Shown one piece after another: positions 10,740 through 23,599 of a stretch of DNA of 64,000 bases. The notes beneath the pieces are model-generated. The model saw only the letters and a list, made by a program, of their open reading frames with translations. It was not told where the DNA came from and did not search any database. A program made the translations under genes and the position numbers. Each line of letters begins with the position of its first letter. Position 1 is the first letter of the stretch. This stretch comes from Atherix ibis (lineage: Eukaryota > Arthropoda > Insecta > Diptera > Athericidae), in the NCBI GenBank assembly GCA_958298945.1, contig OY282605.1, positions 28,436,811 to 28,500,810 of the forward strand, in the 5' to 3' direction.

Positions 10740-11240
10740 ACAATATCTAATATTTCAATATATCTCGCATCAATACAAATGGTTCTCAAGATGGTATGTT
10801 AGTTCCCATTCTTTATAATATATTCACTTTAGATATAACCCTAAAAATATATGCGAAACTTTACAAAACCATATATTAATTCTTAAAAGGTTGTTTAACG
10901 AGTGATGGATTAAAGAAAAAATGTCCATGCTACTTTTACTCTTTACTATAAATTAGCTCCTGATTTTAACTTTTGTTGGTAGTTCAATTTTAACTTTTAT
11001 TGGAAATTCTAGGTTCTATACGATACTTATAGAAACAACTTAGCTAGTACCTACAAACAATTCTGAAAAGACTTGAACTCAACACGTTTTACCGATAATT
11101 ACTTAGACCACTCGACAAGAGATCAAAACTATTACTCCTAAATAGGAGGTGTAACAAAAGGGCTTTAACTAGAATTGCCTTCAGCTTCTCTTTACATTTC
11201 TTTGGATGTTATCAACAGTCTCAAGGTAACGTCCTTTTAA
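10740..11240 (+). pseudogene. Possible Jockey-like reverse transcriptase relic
   Basis: Plus-strand codons near 10775-10835 give NGSQDGMLVPILYNIFTLDI. This resembles the Jockey block PQGSVLGPILYNIFTSDIP just upstream of the YADD motif. The YADD motif itself is not visible, and downstream frames are heavily broken. It rests on one short motif. Confidence 0.3.
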
Positions 11241-11282
11241 CTATTTTTTGTTTATCTTTAAGAATAAAAAAAGAGTCACATA

Positions 11283-11594
11283 CGAGGTCTGTTCAAAAAG
11301 TATCGCGAATTTTGAACTTTCGCGGTTTACCTATATTCGATTTTCGATTTTTTGTGGCGTTATGTTGGTACTCATGTCTCTCACTTCTGCCGACAAGCTC
11401 GGCCATTTTTAATGTTCAGTTAATTTTTGACAGCTGCTTTGCTTGCACGTGTTTTGGCTCGTCTTCGATTTTTTTTGGCTCGTCTTCATGAATAGTTAAT
11501 TAATTTTTGAAAAAAATTTGTTTGCTCGTCTTCATGAATAAATAAATAATTTTTGAAAAAACCCAAATTCGTAATACTTTTTGAACACACCTCG
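11283..11594 (+). mobile_element. Mariner family B, copy B3, 312-bp internally deleted (MITE-like)
   Basis: Both family B ends are present, flanked by TA (11281-11282, 11595-11596). The interior keeps only the 5' region (TGACAGCTGCTTTGCTTGCA) joined to the 3' tail, with a short tandem duplication of GCTCGTCTTCATGAATA at about 11476 and 11526. No coding capacity. Confidence 0.85.
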
Positions 11595-12333
11595 TAGACA
11601 TAGATCATCCAAATAAAAGGGCTATAAAACCCCAAAAATGGTGATGAGACAATGGGCGTTTTTGACATAACAATAAGAATGTTTTTTTCTAATTTCTTCA
11701 ATGACATATCTAACAGTCTAAATATTATTGGGCGGTCAGACTTTATAAGTATTCTTACCAATTTAATATTTTTATCTGTGTTTGATTTTGAACGCCAACT
11801 TGAGCTTGGTCCTTCGTCCACTTCTTGTGCCTCTCCAAAAATACTTTATGACGCCAAAAATGTATGTTCTTGATGATAAATATGGAGAACTAACGTACTT
11901 TGTAATTAAAAGTATTGTAGTGAATTTAATTTGGTGAATTAAAAGTAGTAGATTTTGAAACGCTCTTCAAAATTTGTAACTTTACTTTTCATGTGGTGTA
12001 GGTACCAAACAAGGTTGAAGCTTGTACCGCATGTCTAGGAGGAACTAACGTACGCATTAGCACAGGGAAAAATTCGCTTTAGCACAGTACTTAAACCAAT
12101 TTGAACTTACGAACAATCCCTTCAATTCAAAATTGTTTCATTAAATTGCTGATGACTCTTCTTATATCCATAACAGGATTATAAAACGTAATCTAAACAT
12201 CCTCTTTGTTTGTTTATTATGTGATTTCCGTATAAAAAATTTCAGGCTCATCTACTACATTCCACCTAAACTTTTTCCTGATCACCATAAAAGAAGATGT
12301 TTTCAAGACTTTCTGAAACGTGGAAATAAAAGG

Positions 12334-12782
12334 TCTTCGATTTTTGCTTATTCCAAAAAATAAATCAAAGAATCTGTTTAAGAATCAATAAAAACTCACA
12401 AGGGAGCAGATCTGAGAAATACGGTAGCTGCGGCATTATAAGTCTGTTGTTTTTGGTTTCCACATCATAACCAGCAACTCATGATTCGTCACCAGTTATG
12501 ACCCTCTAGAGCAAATTTGGGTCGTCGCGGACAGAGTCCAACAGCTCCTTAGTAATGTTAATGCCATGCTGTTTTTGGTCGAAAATGGGCAAAAACCGAA
12601 GGCAAGCCAAAACACGTGCAAGCAAAGCAGCTGTCAAAAATTTACTGAAAATTCAAAATGATTGAACTTGTCGGCATAAGTGATAGACATGAGTACCAAC
12701 ATAGGGGCATAAAAAAATCAAAATTCGAATATACGTAACCCGCGAAAGTTCAAAATTCGTGATACTTTTTGAACAGACCTCG
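12334..12782. mobile_element. Mariner family B, rearranged copy B4
   Basis: The right end (inverse of CGAGGTCTGTTCAAAAAGTA) is followed by TA at 12783-12784. Reading leftward come the 5' region and the N-terminal part of the transposase, on the minus strand. Near 12343-12450 the strand switches at the same sequence as in B2 (AAATCAAAGAATCTGTTT followed by an antisense internal block). The left terminus is not recognisable. Confidence 0.65.
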
Positions 12783-12784
12783 TA

Positions 12785-14744
12785 TATCAATAATATAAAA
12801 ATATAAAAATAATAAAAGATTTGCAATTTGAAAATTAATTTGTTGGGTTGATTATTTTGAACCATTTTTATTGTCTTTTTTTTTAGAAATTCATCTTTCG
12901 TTTTTTGCAAAGAAAAAATAAAAATAAATTATTTCGAAACAAGAAAATTTTAGCCAACAATTACCAGTAATCTTCTTTCTAGTCAAAATAATTTTATTAT
13001 TTTTTAATTACTTTTCTGAGTTCATTTTTTTTTGAAAACCGAACGTTAATTTACACAATAAATAAAAATTCAAAAATTTCCCCAATAAATTTTACAAATA
13101 TACTTTATGTTATAAGAGTAGAATTTTATTTTTATATTTAAAAAATAAAACTATTATCAAACTTTCAATTTAAATAAAAGTTTTAAAAAAATTAATAGCA
13201 AACTAAAATTATTTTTTTTCAATAATTTTATTGTTCCAAACTTCCAAAATATAAAAGTTATTTCTATAATATTCCAAAAATAAAACCCGAAAATATCCTT
13301 TAAATTTTACTAGCGGCACTTATAAGTTCAACTGTAACTAAAGTAGAAGTTTTCATGAATTCTATTTTCAAAGTCAATTGAAAAAATAAAAAATTAAATA
13401 ATAATAATATCAAAATCCAACATTTGGATGACTAATATACGTATAGTAAGAGATCGTATCCTTTGTACATAAATCATTGTACAATTTTATAATCAAGAAC
13501 AGAAATGTACATTGTCATATTTTTAAAAGTTTCTTGCTGAATTAACAGAAAGAAATCTAAATAAATAAATTTGAGAAAAACTCTTTTAAAAAAAAATATT
13601 GTATATCAATAGATGCAAACAATCAATATAAAAGATGTTGAATTATTTATTAGAATTTTTTATATAATCAAAAAAAAAAAAAAGAGCCTCACCCTTGGAA
13701 GTAAGTTTAGACTCTACAAGAAAATGAACAAACAAAAAACTTACTTCGAATTTATTATTTTTTCCTCATGTTGCAGAAATCCCAAACGATTAGCCCCTAA
13801 GATTATGAAGATGCTCCTTACGAGCATACATTGAATTAAGTTTGGTAGAATTCTGCACACACCAAGACGATTCACTTGTATTCACAAAAGGATATTCAAT
13901 TTCGATTTCATATCCATCAATAAGAATTTTCCTTTCTATTGTTATAAAAAGAAAATATGCTAAAATGTGAAGATTATTAACTTAAACTTTTCCATTTCGC
14001 AACAAAAACGGGATAACAAAATATAGTATAAATAGTAAGGAATAAAACAATTTTGGCAAAAGGTCAAATGTTGAAAAAAATGAGTTTTGTTTCCTTTTTA
14101 ATCAAATACGATTCGGAAAAAGAAAAGTTTTTACTTAATATAAACTCAAATAAGGATATGGTAAATAAATGTTGCCTTCAACAAAAAAAAAGTCCTTTTT
14201 TTTATAAATAAATAGAAAATTGTTCATTTGTAGTTTTAAAAATGCAGCCTTTTAATTTCATTAGTTTTGCATTAATAACTACAAAATTTTGCCATTTTTT
14301 ATTATAATTCATTTTGGTAATACGCAATATATTCAAATTATAATGTTATTTACAAAAGCGGTAATTTTGCCTAAGCCTCAACAAAAAAATGACTGCCTGA
14401 AGGTATAATTATCTCACATGTTTTTTTAACCTCAACAAGAACAGTACACCATTGCTGTCAATTCTGAGCACTAAGTCGGTATGAAAATTAACATTTTTAG
14501 CCTCAACTTAGAGATTCAAGCAAAAAATAAGGTCTACCTGAGATTTCTTAGATTCCTAATTTCTGAGCCCTCATCGAGATGACATTTCTTGCTAGATGGA
14601 TAACTCAAAACCTTAAATTATTGTATATGAGGCTCTGAAAAGCCACAAGTAAATGTGAAAAACCCCTTTTATTACTCTGTCTGGTCAGAATTTCTATCTA
14701 AAAGTGTCATTGGTTCATATTTTTTTTTAAATTGCATGGTGTGA
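12785..14744. other. AT-rich DNA without recognisable genes
   Basis: About 2 kb dominated by A/T runs. ORFs such as 13613-13834 are lysine/isoleucine-rich noise. 14450-14700 has a few words shared with repeat R-B (GTCAATTCTGAGCACTAA) but no convincing alignment. Confidence 0.45.
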
Positions 14745-14771
14745 CAGTCACTATTAGTTGTGACCGCAATA

Positions 14772-16060
14772 CCAAGTGTATAAGCTTAAATCCGCTGTTT
14801 AGTCAAAAAACAACATGTTTTTTTTTCATAGAAAGCAAAACAAATTTATTCAAAGCACATGCCTCTCGCTAGCTATATATTTTTCCTATCTCTCAGGCAA
14901 TTTGTGGATACCACGCCAAAAAAAATTCCTACTCTTTCGAGGCAAACCACTCATCAAGCCATTTTCGGACGTCTTCGTAAGAATCGAAGTGCTGCTCAGC
15001 GAGCGCGTGGCCCATCGTAGAAAACAGGTGGTAGTCGGAAGGGGCCAGGTCTGGTGAATAAGCGGGGTGGGGTAGCACCTCCCATTTGAGTGTCTCCAAG
15101 TAGTTTCGGACCATTTTTGACGTGTGCGATGGTTCGTTGTCGTGGAGAAAAATCAGCTTATCATGTCTTTGTTGATAATCCATCTTTTTTTCACGCAGAG
15201 CGCGGTGCAATTTGATCAGTTGTTGGTGGTAGCGGTGGACATTGACATTTTCACCAGGTTTCAACATCTAATAGTAGACGATACCTTGCTGATCCCACCA
15301 AACGCACAGCATCGTCTTCCGTCTGAAGCGATTTGGTCTTGGGGAAGACGTTGATGGTTGGCCGGGATCAAACCACGATTTCTTACGTTTAGGATTCTCG
15401 AAACATATCCACTTTTTATCGCCAGTCTTAATCCGATGCAGGGACGACTTTCTTCTTTGTCTGGCGAGCCAAATTTCGGATGTGTTTTGTCGTTGCTCCA
15501 TCTGCCTATCGTTCAATTCATGCGCCACCCATTTTCCGATCTTTCCAATCTTACCCATGGAACGCAGACGCATGGAAATAACTGGTTGAGCAACACCCAA
15601 TTGCTCCGCGAGCATTTTTTGTGATTGGGTATCGTCTTCGTCCAAAAGAGCCTGCAATTGATGGTTCTTAACCTTCCTAGGCCAATTTTCACGCTTCTTG
15701 ACCCACAAATCAAAATTGTCGTCTTGGAACCGACAAAACTAATCTTAGCACATTTTTTCCGATAAAGCACTGTCACCATAGACCTCCATAATCATTCTAT
15801 GCGATGCGGCAGCCGATTTTTTCAAATTGAAGCAGAAAAGCAGAGTTTCCTGCATATGCTCTTTTTCGGGCACAAAACTAGACATGATTACCAAAGGAAA
15901 AATGTTTGTTGTTGTACGAAATTGCTGACAATCTGCACTGATTAATGTTGACAGATATCAAATTCCTAAAAAAAAGTATGGCGTGCCCATGGTATCTTAA
16001 TATGTTACGCTCATTCACGCCATCTATGACCAAACAGCGGATTTAAGCTTATACTCCTAA
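14772..16060 (-). mobile_element. Mos1-like mariner, copy A2, full length (1289 bp)
   Basis: Ends read TATAAGCTTAAATCCGCTGT at the left and its inverse at the right, flanked by TA at 14770-14771 and 16061-16062. Length is almost that of Drosophila Mos1 (1286 bp). It sits inside a copy of repeat R-B, whose sequence resumes at 16063. Confidence 0.9.
14846..15885 (-). pseudogene. Mariner transposase (mauritiana-like), full length, several lesions
   Basis: Starts at ATG 15885 (SSFVPEKEHMQ) and spans to the family stop at 14846-14848. All three catalytic regions can be seen: HRIKTGDKK, FLHDNEPSHTSK and YSPDLAPSDYHLF, which gives the mariner DD34D layout. Lesions include a frameshift in the N-terminal part near 15710-15750 and TAG for the Glu before MLKPGE (about 15267). 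A second TAG falls in FASKE-stop-EFF (about 14929), followed by a one-base insertion that shifts the C-terminus. The second block also has DNEPSH where DNAPSH is usual. Confidence 0.85.
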
Positions 16061-16062
16061 TA

Positions 16063-16610
16063 ACCTATGTGTATGGTAGTCGCCTTTTTTTTGGACGAAA
16101 CTTAAAGATTTTAATCAAGGCTTTTTGTGTTTTTAATAAAATATTATCAGGACACACATAAAACGATATATTTTGGCATTGTTTTGGAAATGAAGATAGG
16201 CGGACGCAAAATTACGATATTTGGTAATGCCTATTGGCCTCTAAGATCGTGTGATTTAAAACTATAAGACTTTTTTTTCTTAATTTAATATAAAAAACTA
16301 TATTTACAAAAAAAAAATTTAAACTTTTAAGTCTAAGTGTACTTAAAAACTTACATTAATTAAGTAAAAAGTGCATAACAGCCAGAAATATGTGTGAAAT
16401 TTTTAAAAATTACCTAAAAATGATCGAGTCCTTGAATGATTTTAGTTGTAAAAATTTAAATAATGGCAAATTTTAGTTAATATTAACAAATAAAATATTT
16501 ATATTAAATATTGATTTAAAGTATATTTTATTTAACTTAACTTTCCGTAGCGCAAATTGGATAACTTTCTAGCCGAAAAATAAGAAGTAGCTACTAAAAT
16601 ATACTTTATT
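16063..16610 (+). repeat. Dispersed repeat R-B, copy 1 (left part at 14745-14771)
   Basis: It shares with 22130-22660 the order GTATG(A/G)TAG-CG, ACTTAAAGA, ACACATAAAACGA, ATATTTTGGC, CGATATTTGGTAATG, GATCGAGTCCTT and GCAAATTGGATAA. The mariner A2 insertion splits it. No ORF. Confidence 0.6.
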
Positions 16611-18459
16611 ACTAAATTATGCCTTATAATAGCAGTGATTGAACTAAGATTCTCATCTCATCTGAATTGAGAGAGAACATGATCAAATATCGAGAGGGAT
16701 TTAAAATGCATTCCATTAAGAGAGAGCAGAGAGGGAGAGTAGTAATAAGCTACGATGATGCTCTTTTTGGATTTTTTCTGAACACGTTCACAAACAGCTT
16801 ACGGGTAATGAAAAAAAGAAGTAGTTCTGAAAGTAGACTTTGAATATGTAAATCGGGAAGCTATATTCAAATACAAATTAGAGTTAGTTATTGACTTCTG
16901 AGAGGTAGTTTCAGAATCGATTCTTAGAATGAAGGAATGGCTTCATTTCTTACTACGTATCGCAGACCTTTTGATGCTTGTAATCATATCGTATGGATAA
17001 TAAGCTCTTTCTATCGATATTTACAAAGTTTTTTATTCATACGAAAAAATTGCACATTTAAGATATAATAAATCCTCCATTCACAAAATATGGGATCCTG
17101 TTTGCAAATCCCTTTTCTTTTAATACAGTTTTCCAATCTTAGTTCTGCCATTGAAAAAATTAAACCAAATATTTTTCCATAATCTAAATTTTGATCAAAA
17201 GTGTTTTTTCGAAAAATATGGTATTTATTTAAATGTATTTTTAATATTTTATATTATCCTCAAACTCTATAAGTTGTTTAGCTTTTATCTAGTAGTAATT
17301 TTTGTCTATTTCATGTTTTATTTGCCACTCTGCTGAAAATAATTTTATAAATATTTATAATATTTTTCTATAATACATAAACATTAACAATTTTTAAAGT
17401 ATATTTAATATTGCTTCACTGAAGAAAAAAAATGCTCCACCTACACTTAAATTCATAGAGAAATGTCAATAAACAACCCCCAAAATTGAATAGACAATGT
17501 TTAAGTGCTTATTATACAAAAAAACTTTGAAATTGATTCCCTTTTTCGTTTCTAGAAAATAGCCGCCCCGCTTAGTGGTAAGTAAATTTAGATACCCAAC
17601 AAATGATAAACGATATCTTGTTTATTAGATAACAGGTGAGTCATTTAATTGGATTTTCTTTCTGTAAATATTTACCAAAAACACACAAAGGTTATGTCAG
17701 GTAAATGTACCAAAGTAAATATTTACACGAAAATTGCGTATACAAGTACAAAAACATTAAATCAGCTTCACATTTAGCTTTTCTTTATTATTATTATTAT
17801 TATTATTAATACTTGTTGTATATTATTGTTAGTATAGGTCACAGGTTGGTCATATAAATAAACGCACATTGGAGATATTGTCCAATTTATTATGCCACAA
17901 TTAAATTAACCCAAAAGTTGATAGTAAACAGAACAATCGAAGTTAATTGTGAGTTAATTAGTCAATATCAATATTCTTTCATTTTGTTCGGGAATTTCTT
18001 CAATTCAAATATATTCTATGTTGAATATTATAATAGAAAACTTATTTATTGGATTTATATATAAATTAGCTGGATTATAAATTGTCTAATATTTACAACA
18101 ACCCATCTTTCCGATCCTGCCTAATGAATTTCACGTTTAGTTAAATTGAAATTATTCCACATTGTGGCATTAAGAAAAGATATTTTCCACGTCAAGAAAC
18201 CTTTTCATACTAAATAAGGTCAATCAAGCTTAGACATGGTTGTCTGAATTTAATGGTCCCGATTTGTATCTTTCACCACCTGTGAGCTAAAGATGTTTAT
18301 TTATCACCACCATCGGAGCTATAGGATATTGCATTAAAAAATTAGGTCAAAAAATTAGATTTTTTTTCATTGAAAATTTCGATTAAAAGCAAGTGAAGTA
18401 AAAATTGAAGCAAATCTATTTAAGGTACTTTGCTCAACAATCATTTACATACTCTTAAG
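16611..18459. other. AT-rich DNA; TTA microsatellite at 17785-17809
   Basis: No gene seen. Eight or so TTA units at 17785-17809. ORF 17151-17336 is F/Y/L/I-rich and looks like noise. Confidence 0.45.
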
Positions 18460-18499
18460 CTAAGATTACATCATTTGAAAAATGCCTAGTTTTTTAAGA

Positions 18500-19045
18500 A
18501 AAAGCTTGAACGATGTAATTTATGTTGGCCGAACACTTTCCCATCGAATGAGCATATTCTAGACTAACAAAATAAAGAGATTTACACCATTCTTGGCGCT
18601 CGAACAAAATTTTCTTTTGTGCAGCATGTTTGAGCGTGAGCATTATTGTAATTTTGACATTTCGCAGTGTGATTTGTATGAAGAACGTTTGCGTATTAAA
18701 AATTATTTGTTCCCCAGTTATTTGTACATAAAAAAATATACATAAAATATATTGTTGAACGATGAGAGTGACGTTAAATTACACAGTCTATACATTGGCG
18801 ATGAATGGGAAGACCAGTTTCAAACAGTAATCGATATTTTCCTTGCCAAAACAGTGAAAATTGCTGTAAAATTTTTGCTCGAAGTGATCATCATCGCGAA
18901 GCTACGTAAATTATTTTCTCTATACACTGTCATTATCACTTGTCTCCTTCCCAGTCTCTGTTTCCGCTGCAGATCTTCATTGTCATCTCTTTCACTTTCG
19001 TCCATTTTGTTGCTGCATTCTCTTCAATTATAATATTTTCCATTT
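18500..19045 (-). pseudogene. Possible N-terminal relic of a PIF/Harbinger-type transposase
   Basis: Minus-strand codons near 18800-18905 give RDDDHFEQKF, then CFGKENIDYCLKLVFPFIAN. This is reminiscent of the region before the helix-turn-helix in Harbinger transposases (FRMS-FD-LL-LV-P-I). Upstream is MDESERDDNEDLQRKQRLGR. The DDE core and terminal repeats were not found, and frames are broken. Treat as a guess from pattern similarity. Confidence 0.22.
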
Positions 19046-20756
19046 TTAATATATTTTTTTTTGTTCAAATATTTTTTTAACATTTTCCTTGATTGCATAA
19101 TGTATTTTAGAGCAAACCTCAAAAACCATAATTGAAAATCGTTTATGAAAATGAGACAAATGTCAAATGTCAAATGGATTAAGAAAAATATCATTGCTCG
19201 AACATATTCTGACTGTGCAAAATTTCATCGAGCGCATGTGTAATCATCGCTCGAAAATTCTTCGAGGGTTCGAAACCGCGATCGACAAATTTTCTTCCTC
19301 TTCTGAAGGCTCGAACAGAAATGTTCGAGATGAGGCAATAATTCGGCTATTGCTCGAATGGTGTAATCGGTATTAAAAAGTTCGTTCAACTGAATAATTC
19401 CAGCATTTCTCAGATGGTATAATCGTAGCATTAAAATTATTCAGTTAACAGATACTCACATTAATAATTATTTTTAAAGTTATGATAATTGCAAAGAGGC
19501 GGACAAGTCAAAAAAAACACTTACTAATTCAGATGAAATAAATAATAAACCATCAAAACTCTATCAGCTCCTCCCCCGCCTAGCCATACAATTTTTGTCA
19601 TTAAGAAATCTTCTCCTCTATTAGACCCATACCAGTAACAGCTTTTCTCGGTATAGCTTTGGTCCCACATTTTTTGAACAATTTGTTTTGTTTGTTTATT
19701 TGTTTATTATAATTTCAAGTAATATTAGTACTGAAATGTATATTCGAAGTGCCCAATGCCATTTGGCGACAAGGGATAATGGAATAAGAATTTAAATTAG
19801 AATGGAAGGAAAAAGGGATTTTTTGGAATTAGCGTAGGACCATGCCTGAGTGGGATTCAAATCAACGACCCTTTTTGTACAAGTTAGTAGTCTCAATAGG
19901 TCATTGATCAGTCACATAAAAATATTGTGCTTAAATCAAAAAATGGAAATAATTAGATATATTTTTTTTTTGGGTTAAGTCTTAATCTTTGCAAAACTTC
20001 AACAATTTTCTCAAAAATATAAATATTCATTATCCATCAAGATATTCGTTATAAGACAAAACCCTTTTTAAAAAAAAAAAAATATCCATCAATATTTAGA
20101 AAATATATAAATTTAAATAGAAAAGAATAAAAAAAATGAATTTTATTTTAAGTATTTTAGGATCAAAAATTGTTTTTGAAAATATCTTTAAATTATTTTA
20201 TAGCTATTTGTGTAAGCACTCACCCACAACAAATGGAATCAAAAAAAAATACCCATATAATCCATACACGGTTGATTTAAATTTTCCATATTTACCATAT
20301 AATATTTTCTAACTTATATTAATTAGAAAAAAAAAATAAAAATAAGAAATTTTCTCTTTTCACAGAAAGTTTACAAAGGCTTAGTCAGTTTGTGAAAGAA
20401 AATTTTCGTTTCGAGGGTAGTTTCATCATCTAGGAAATTATTTCTAAAATAATCCAGAAGAAAGGTAATTAAATTTACTTTATTATATATTAAAGTTTAA
20501 AAATATAAAATTACCTTTTTAAACTTATTTTTAAGATTTTTAAACAAATAATAGAAATTAAAAATATATCGAAAAATAAAATTTATTATTATCAAATTGG
20601 TTTATTCATTTCATGGTTTTAAAAGTAAAGTACTATAATTTAATAGTTACTAAATATATATATTATATACAATAAAATTTTATTAAATAAAAATTAAGGC
20701 CATTTTATATTGTAAATTTTTATTTAACATAATTTATAGTTTGAACTTAAAAATGC
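19046..20756. other. AT-rich DNA, no gene recognised
   Basis: 19167-19431 is slightly richer in CG (several TCGAA/TCGAG words) but encodes nothing recognisable. The remainder is A/T-run rich. A stray GAACTTAAAAATGCG at 20743-20757 partly repeats the start of the adjacent mariner C end. Confidence 0.45.
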
Positions 20757-21996
20757 GGGTGTATAACTTAAAAATGCGGCATATATTTTATTCAAAGTAT
20801 TGTCCATCGGAAGCCACTACTTTTTCCCATCTTTCTGGCAACATATGGATTCCGCGCCAAAAAAACTGCTCCGGTTTTGAAGCCAAGAATGAATCGAGCC
20901 AATTTTTGATGCCCTGTTCTGAAGTGAAGCGTATTCCGGTGAGGGCGTTTGGCATGGATCTAAACAAATGGTAGTCGGACGGGGCAAGGTCTGGGCTATA
21001 AGGCGGGTGAGGCAAAACTTCCCAGCCACTGTTTTCTAAATAATTTTTAACCGGTCTTGCAACATGAGGCCGAGGGTTGTCATGATGGAAAATTATGGCT
21101 TCGTGTCTGGTCGCTTATTCCGGGCGTTTTTCGGCCAATGCTCGCTTCAAACGGATTAATTGTGTTCGGTAAAGGTCGCCTGTGATCGTCTGGCCTGATT
21201 TCAATAGCTCATAATTGATCACACCCTTCTGATCCCTACCAAATACAGAGCATTACCTTGGCGCCATGGATATTTGGCTTTGGCGTTGATATGGCTGGTT
21301 GGCCGGGCTTCACATACGATTTTTTGCGCTTTAGGTTGTCGTAATGAATCCATTTTTTGTCGCCAGTAATGATTCCATTTAAAAACGCTTTTTTTTCTGC
21401 CGTTCAAGCAGCATTTCGGACATGCAAAATCGCCTTTCAACGTCTCTCGGCTTCAATTCATATGGGACCCAATTTCCTTGCTTTTGGATGAATCCTGCTG
21501 CTTTCAAACGTTTTGCAATGGCTGCTTGAGTGACTCCCAATGATTTTGCAATTTCTTCTTGAGTTCGACAACAGCCTTCGTCGAGTAATGCCTCCAAATC
21601 TTCATCTTTAAACTTTTTTGGCTGACCTGGTCGTTCTTTGTCTTCCGTGTCAAAATCACCACTTCTAAACCGCACAAACCATCTCTCGCACATTGAAATC
21701 GATGGAACATATTAGGGATTAGCTTCGGTGAGCAATCGATGTGCTTCAGCTGCACTTTTTTTCAAATTGAAGAAGTAAATCAACACTTCCCGCAAATGTG
21801 ACTTTTTTGGTACGAAATTCGACATTTTTGAAGCAAAAACAAAAATTTGTTGTTTACACTTTTTCGTTCAATGACTAATCGAGAATGAATGACAGATGTT
21901 TAACCTCCAAAATGCCATATGAGTTATTATTAACACAAACCATGTGTAAAAGTTATGCCATCTGTTGTCAATCCCGCATTTTTAAGTTATACACCC
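20757..21996 (-). mobile_element. Mariner family C, full length (1240 bp)
   Basis: The ends are perfect inverted copies of GGGTGTATAACTTAAAAATG (23 bp with CGG) at 20757-20779 and 21974-21996. The expected TA duplication is not clear at either side. The interior encodes a mariner transposase on the minus strand. Its ends and protein differ from families A, B and D. Confidence 0.9.
20788..21826 (-). pseudogene. Mariner transposase, family C
   Basis: Starts MSNFVPKKSHLREVLIYFFN at 21826 and ends ERWEKVVASDGQYFE at 20788. The helix-turn-helix and linker are readable (MCERWFVRFRSGDFD, AIAKRLKAAGFIQKQGNWVP). The catalytic regions are visible: TGDKKW near 21355, a degraded HDNPRPH near 21070-21085, and YSPDLAPSDYHLF near 20970-21000. 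It carries a TAA after LLTEANP (about 21718), a frameshift near 21380-21390 after ERQKKK, and further shifts in the middle third, so it is inactive. Confidence 0.85.
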
Positions 21997-22129
21997 AATA
22001 CATAAAAATTACGTGATAGCTTGCTGGGCCTTCATTTATACTCGGTGGATAGGTTAGTAAGCAAAATGACTATGAAGAAGCCATTGTATCTATAAAAATG
22101 ACTCTCAGGTATACCTGTATCACTTTTAA

Positions 22130-22660
22130 AATGAATTAAGGAGTGACTGTTACAGTTAATTCTGATAATTATTGTTGTATGATAGCCGATTTTTTTATGG
22201 CATGAACTTAAAGAATTAAATTTAGACTATATGGAATTTTAAAAGGATCGTATCATAAACCACATAACATGACAAATTTTGGCTTAATTGCGCAAAAAGG
22301 TCCCACAACGAGTACGTTCGAGATTTGGTGGTGTCAATTGTCATCTAAAATTGTGCAATTTGATGCCGTTGGACTATTCCTTGTTAGATTACGCAATAAT
22401 AAATTTATGTTTATATTCAATTTATAAGCAGTAGATTATTTTTTAAATCATTATTCGTTGAAAAATAGTAAAAATAATAGGTCAAAATGTACGAAAAAGT
22501 CATTAAAAAAGGATCAAGCCTCTCAAAAAGTCTTATGGTAGGCATTTGAAAAATATTTTTTATTGTTACCGTAAATCTGAATTAAAAGTTTATTTAATTT
22601 ACCTTGTTTTCTTTGAGTGCAAATTGGATAATCCTATACTAATATTAATAAAGTAGTACA
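22130..22660 (+). repeat. Dispersed repeat R-B, copy 2
   Basis: The most continuous copy in the window. It begins GTGACTGTTACAGTTAATTC, continues GTATGATAGCCGATTTTTTT, ACCACATAACATGACAAATT, GAGATTTGG, GGATCAAGCCT, and ends TGCAAATTGGATAATCCT. The first half aligns with the 315-bp satellite monomer of 46.5-51.6 kb. No ORF. Confidence 0.6.
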
Positions 22661-23265
22661 AATTCAACAAAATTCTGTATTATTAAATGAAACTTTCATA
22701 ATATCAAAATCATTGTGTACGATTCTGAACCCTCATCTTATTGTTGGTCTAATCATTCTAATCTAACACCATTCGATAGTATAAATGTCACTTAAACATT
22801 AAGCAGATAATATCAAAAGTTCATTTTCTCAACATAATAATTTAATATTAAAAGCATTTTCGATAATATCATAATTGAACATTACATTTTTATCATATTT
22901 GATGATCAGCAATAAAATAGCAAAGCTTAAGGCAATTTCTCCTTGTAAACTAGGACATTTAAGCAGTTCCCTTGATAGAAAATTATTTCCGGTCGATTTC
23001 GGTTTTTGTTCGATATTAAATTAAATAAACTTTCACATTTATTACAACATTTTTAAGATCACATCATTGATAGTTTAGGAAATTTCCCATTTATTGTTAT
23101 TTTTAGTTAGTAAAAACTAAAGTGGAGTGTCAGTATAGTAATTTCCGGAAAAAATTATTAAAACAAAGTAATTGTTTTGTTCCAACGGGCGACATTTTTG
23201 ACTTAGTCATGCTGTGTAAAAAGCAACGCCAATTTCCTCAATCGCAGAGTAACAACAGACGCACA
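22661..23265. other. AT-rich spacer
   Basis: No recognised gene or repeat. The plus ORF starting at 23122 runs into mariner D2 and is not a gene. Confidence 0.4.
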
Positions 23266-23467
23266 CGAGGGTCATTCAACAAGTACTTAGCCTACAAAAG
23301 AAAAACGAAAATTTTGGAAAGGTGGCAATTTATTTTTCCACATAATCTCCTTCAAGCTCGATACACTTGGCCCAGCGATGCTCTAACTTTTTTAACCCGT
23401 CCAAAAAATACATTTTCTCGAGTGAAGCAAAATAGGCCTCCGTGGCGACGATGACCTCCTCATTTCG
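23266..23467 (-). mobile_element. Mariner family D, copy D2 (202-bp end fragment)
   Basis: Starts CGAGGGTCATTCAACAAGTA and matches 35450-35650 of copy D1 nearly base for base. It covers the end and the codons for the last part of the transposase (minus strand), then stops abruptly at about 23467. No second end was found. Confidence 0.9.
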
Positions 23468-23599
23468 ATGCAGTCTAGCGTTAGAAATACAGTTAACATA
23501 TTAATAGGAACACAACTGTTACTTCATTAAATCATAAAATTAACAGCTCGTGTCCTACAACTTAAAGAATGCTCTCGCCTAGCACGCCAGCAGTTTGTA

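Noticed and set aside
15124..15624. Plus-strand ORFs across mariner A2
   Set aside because: They are antisense shadows of the minus-strand transposase.
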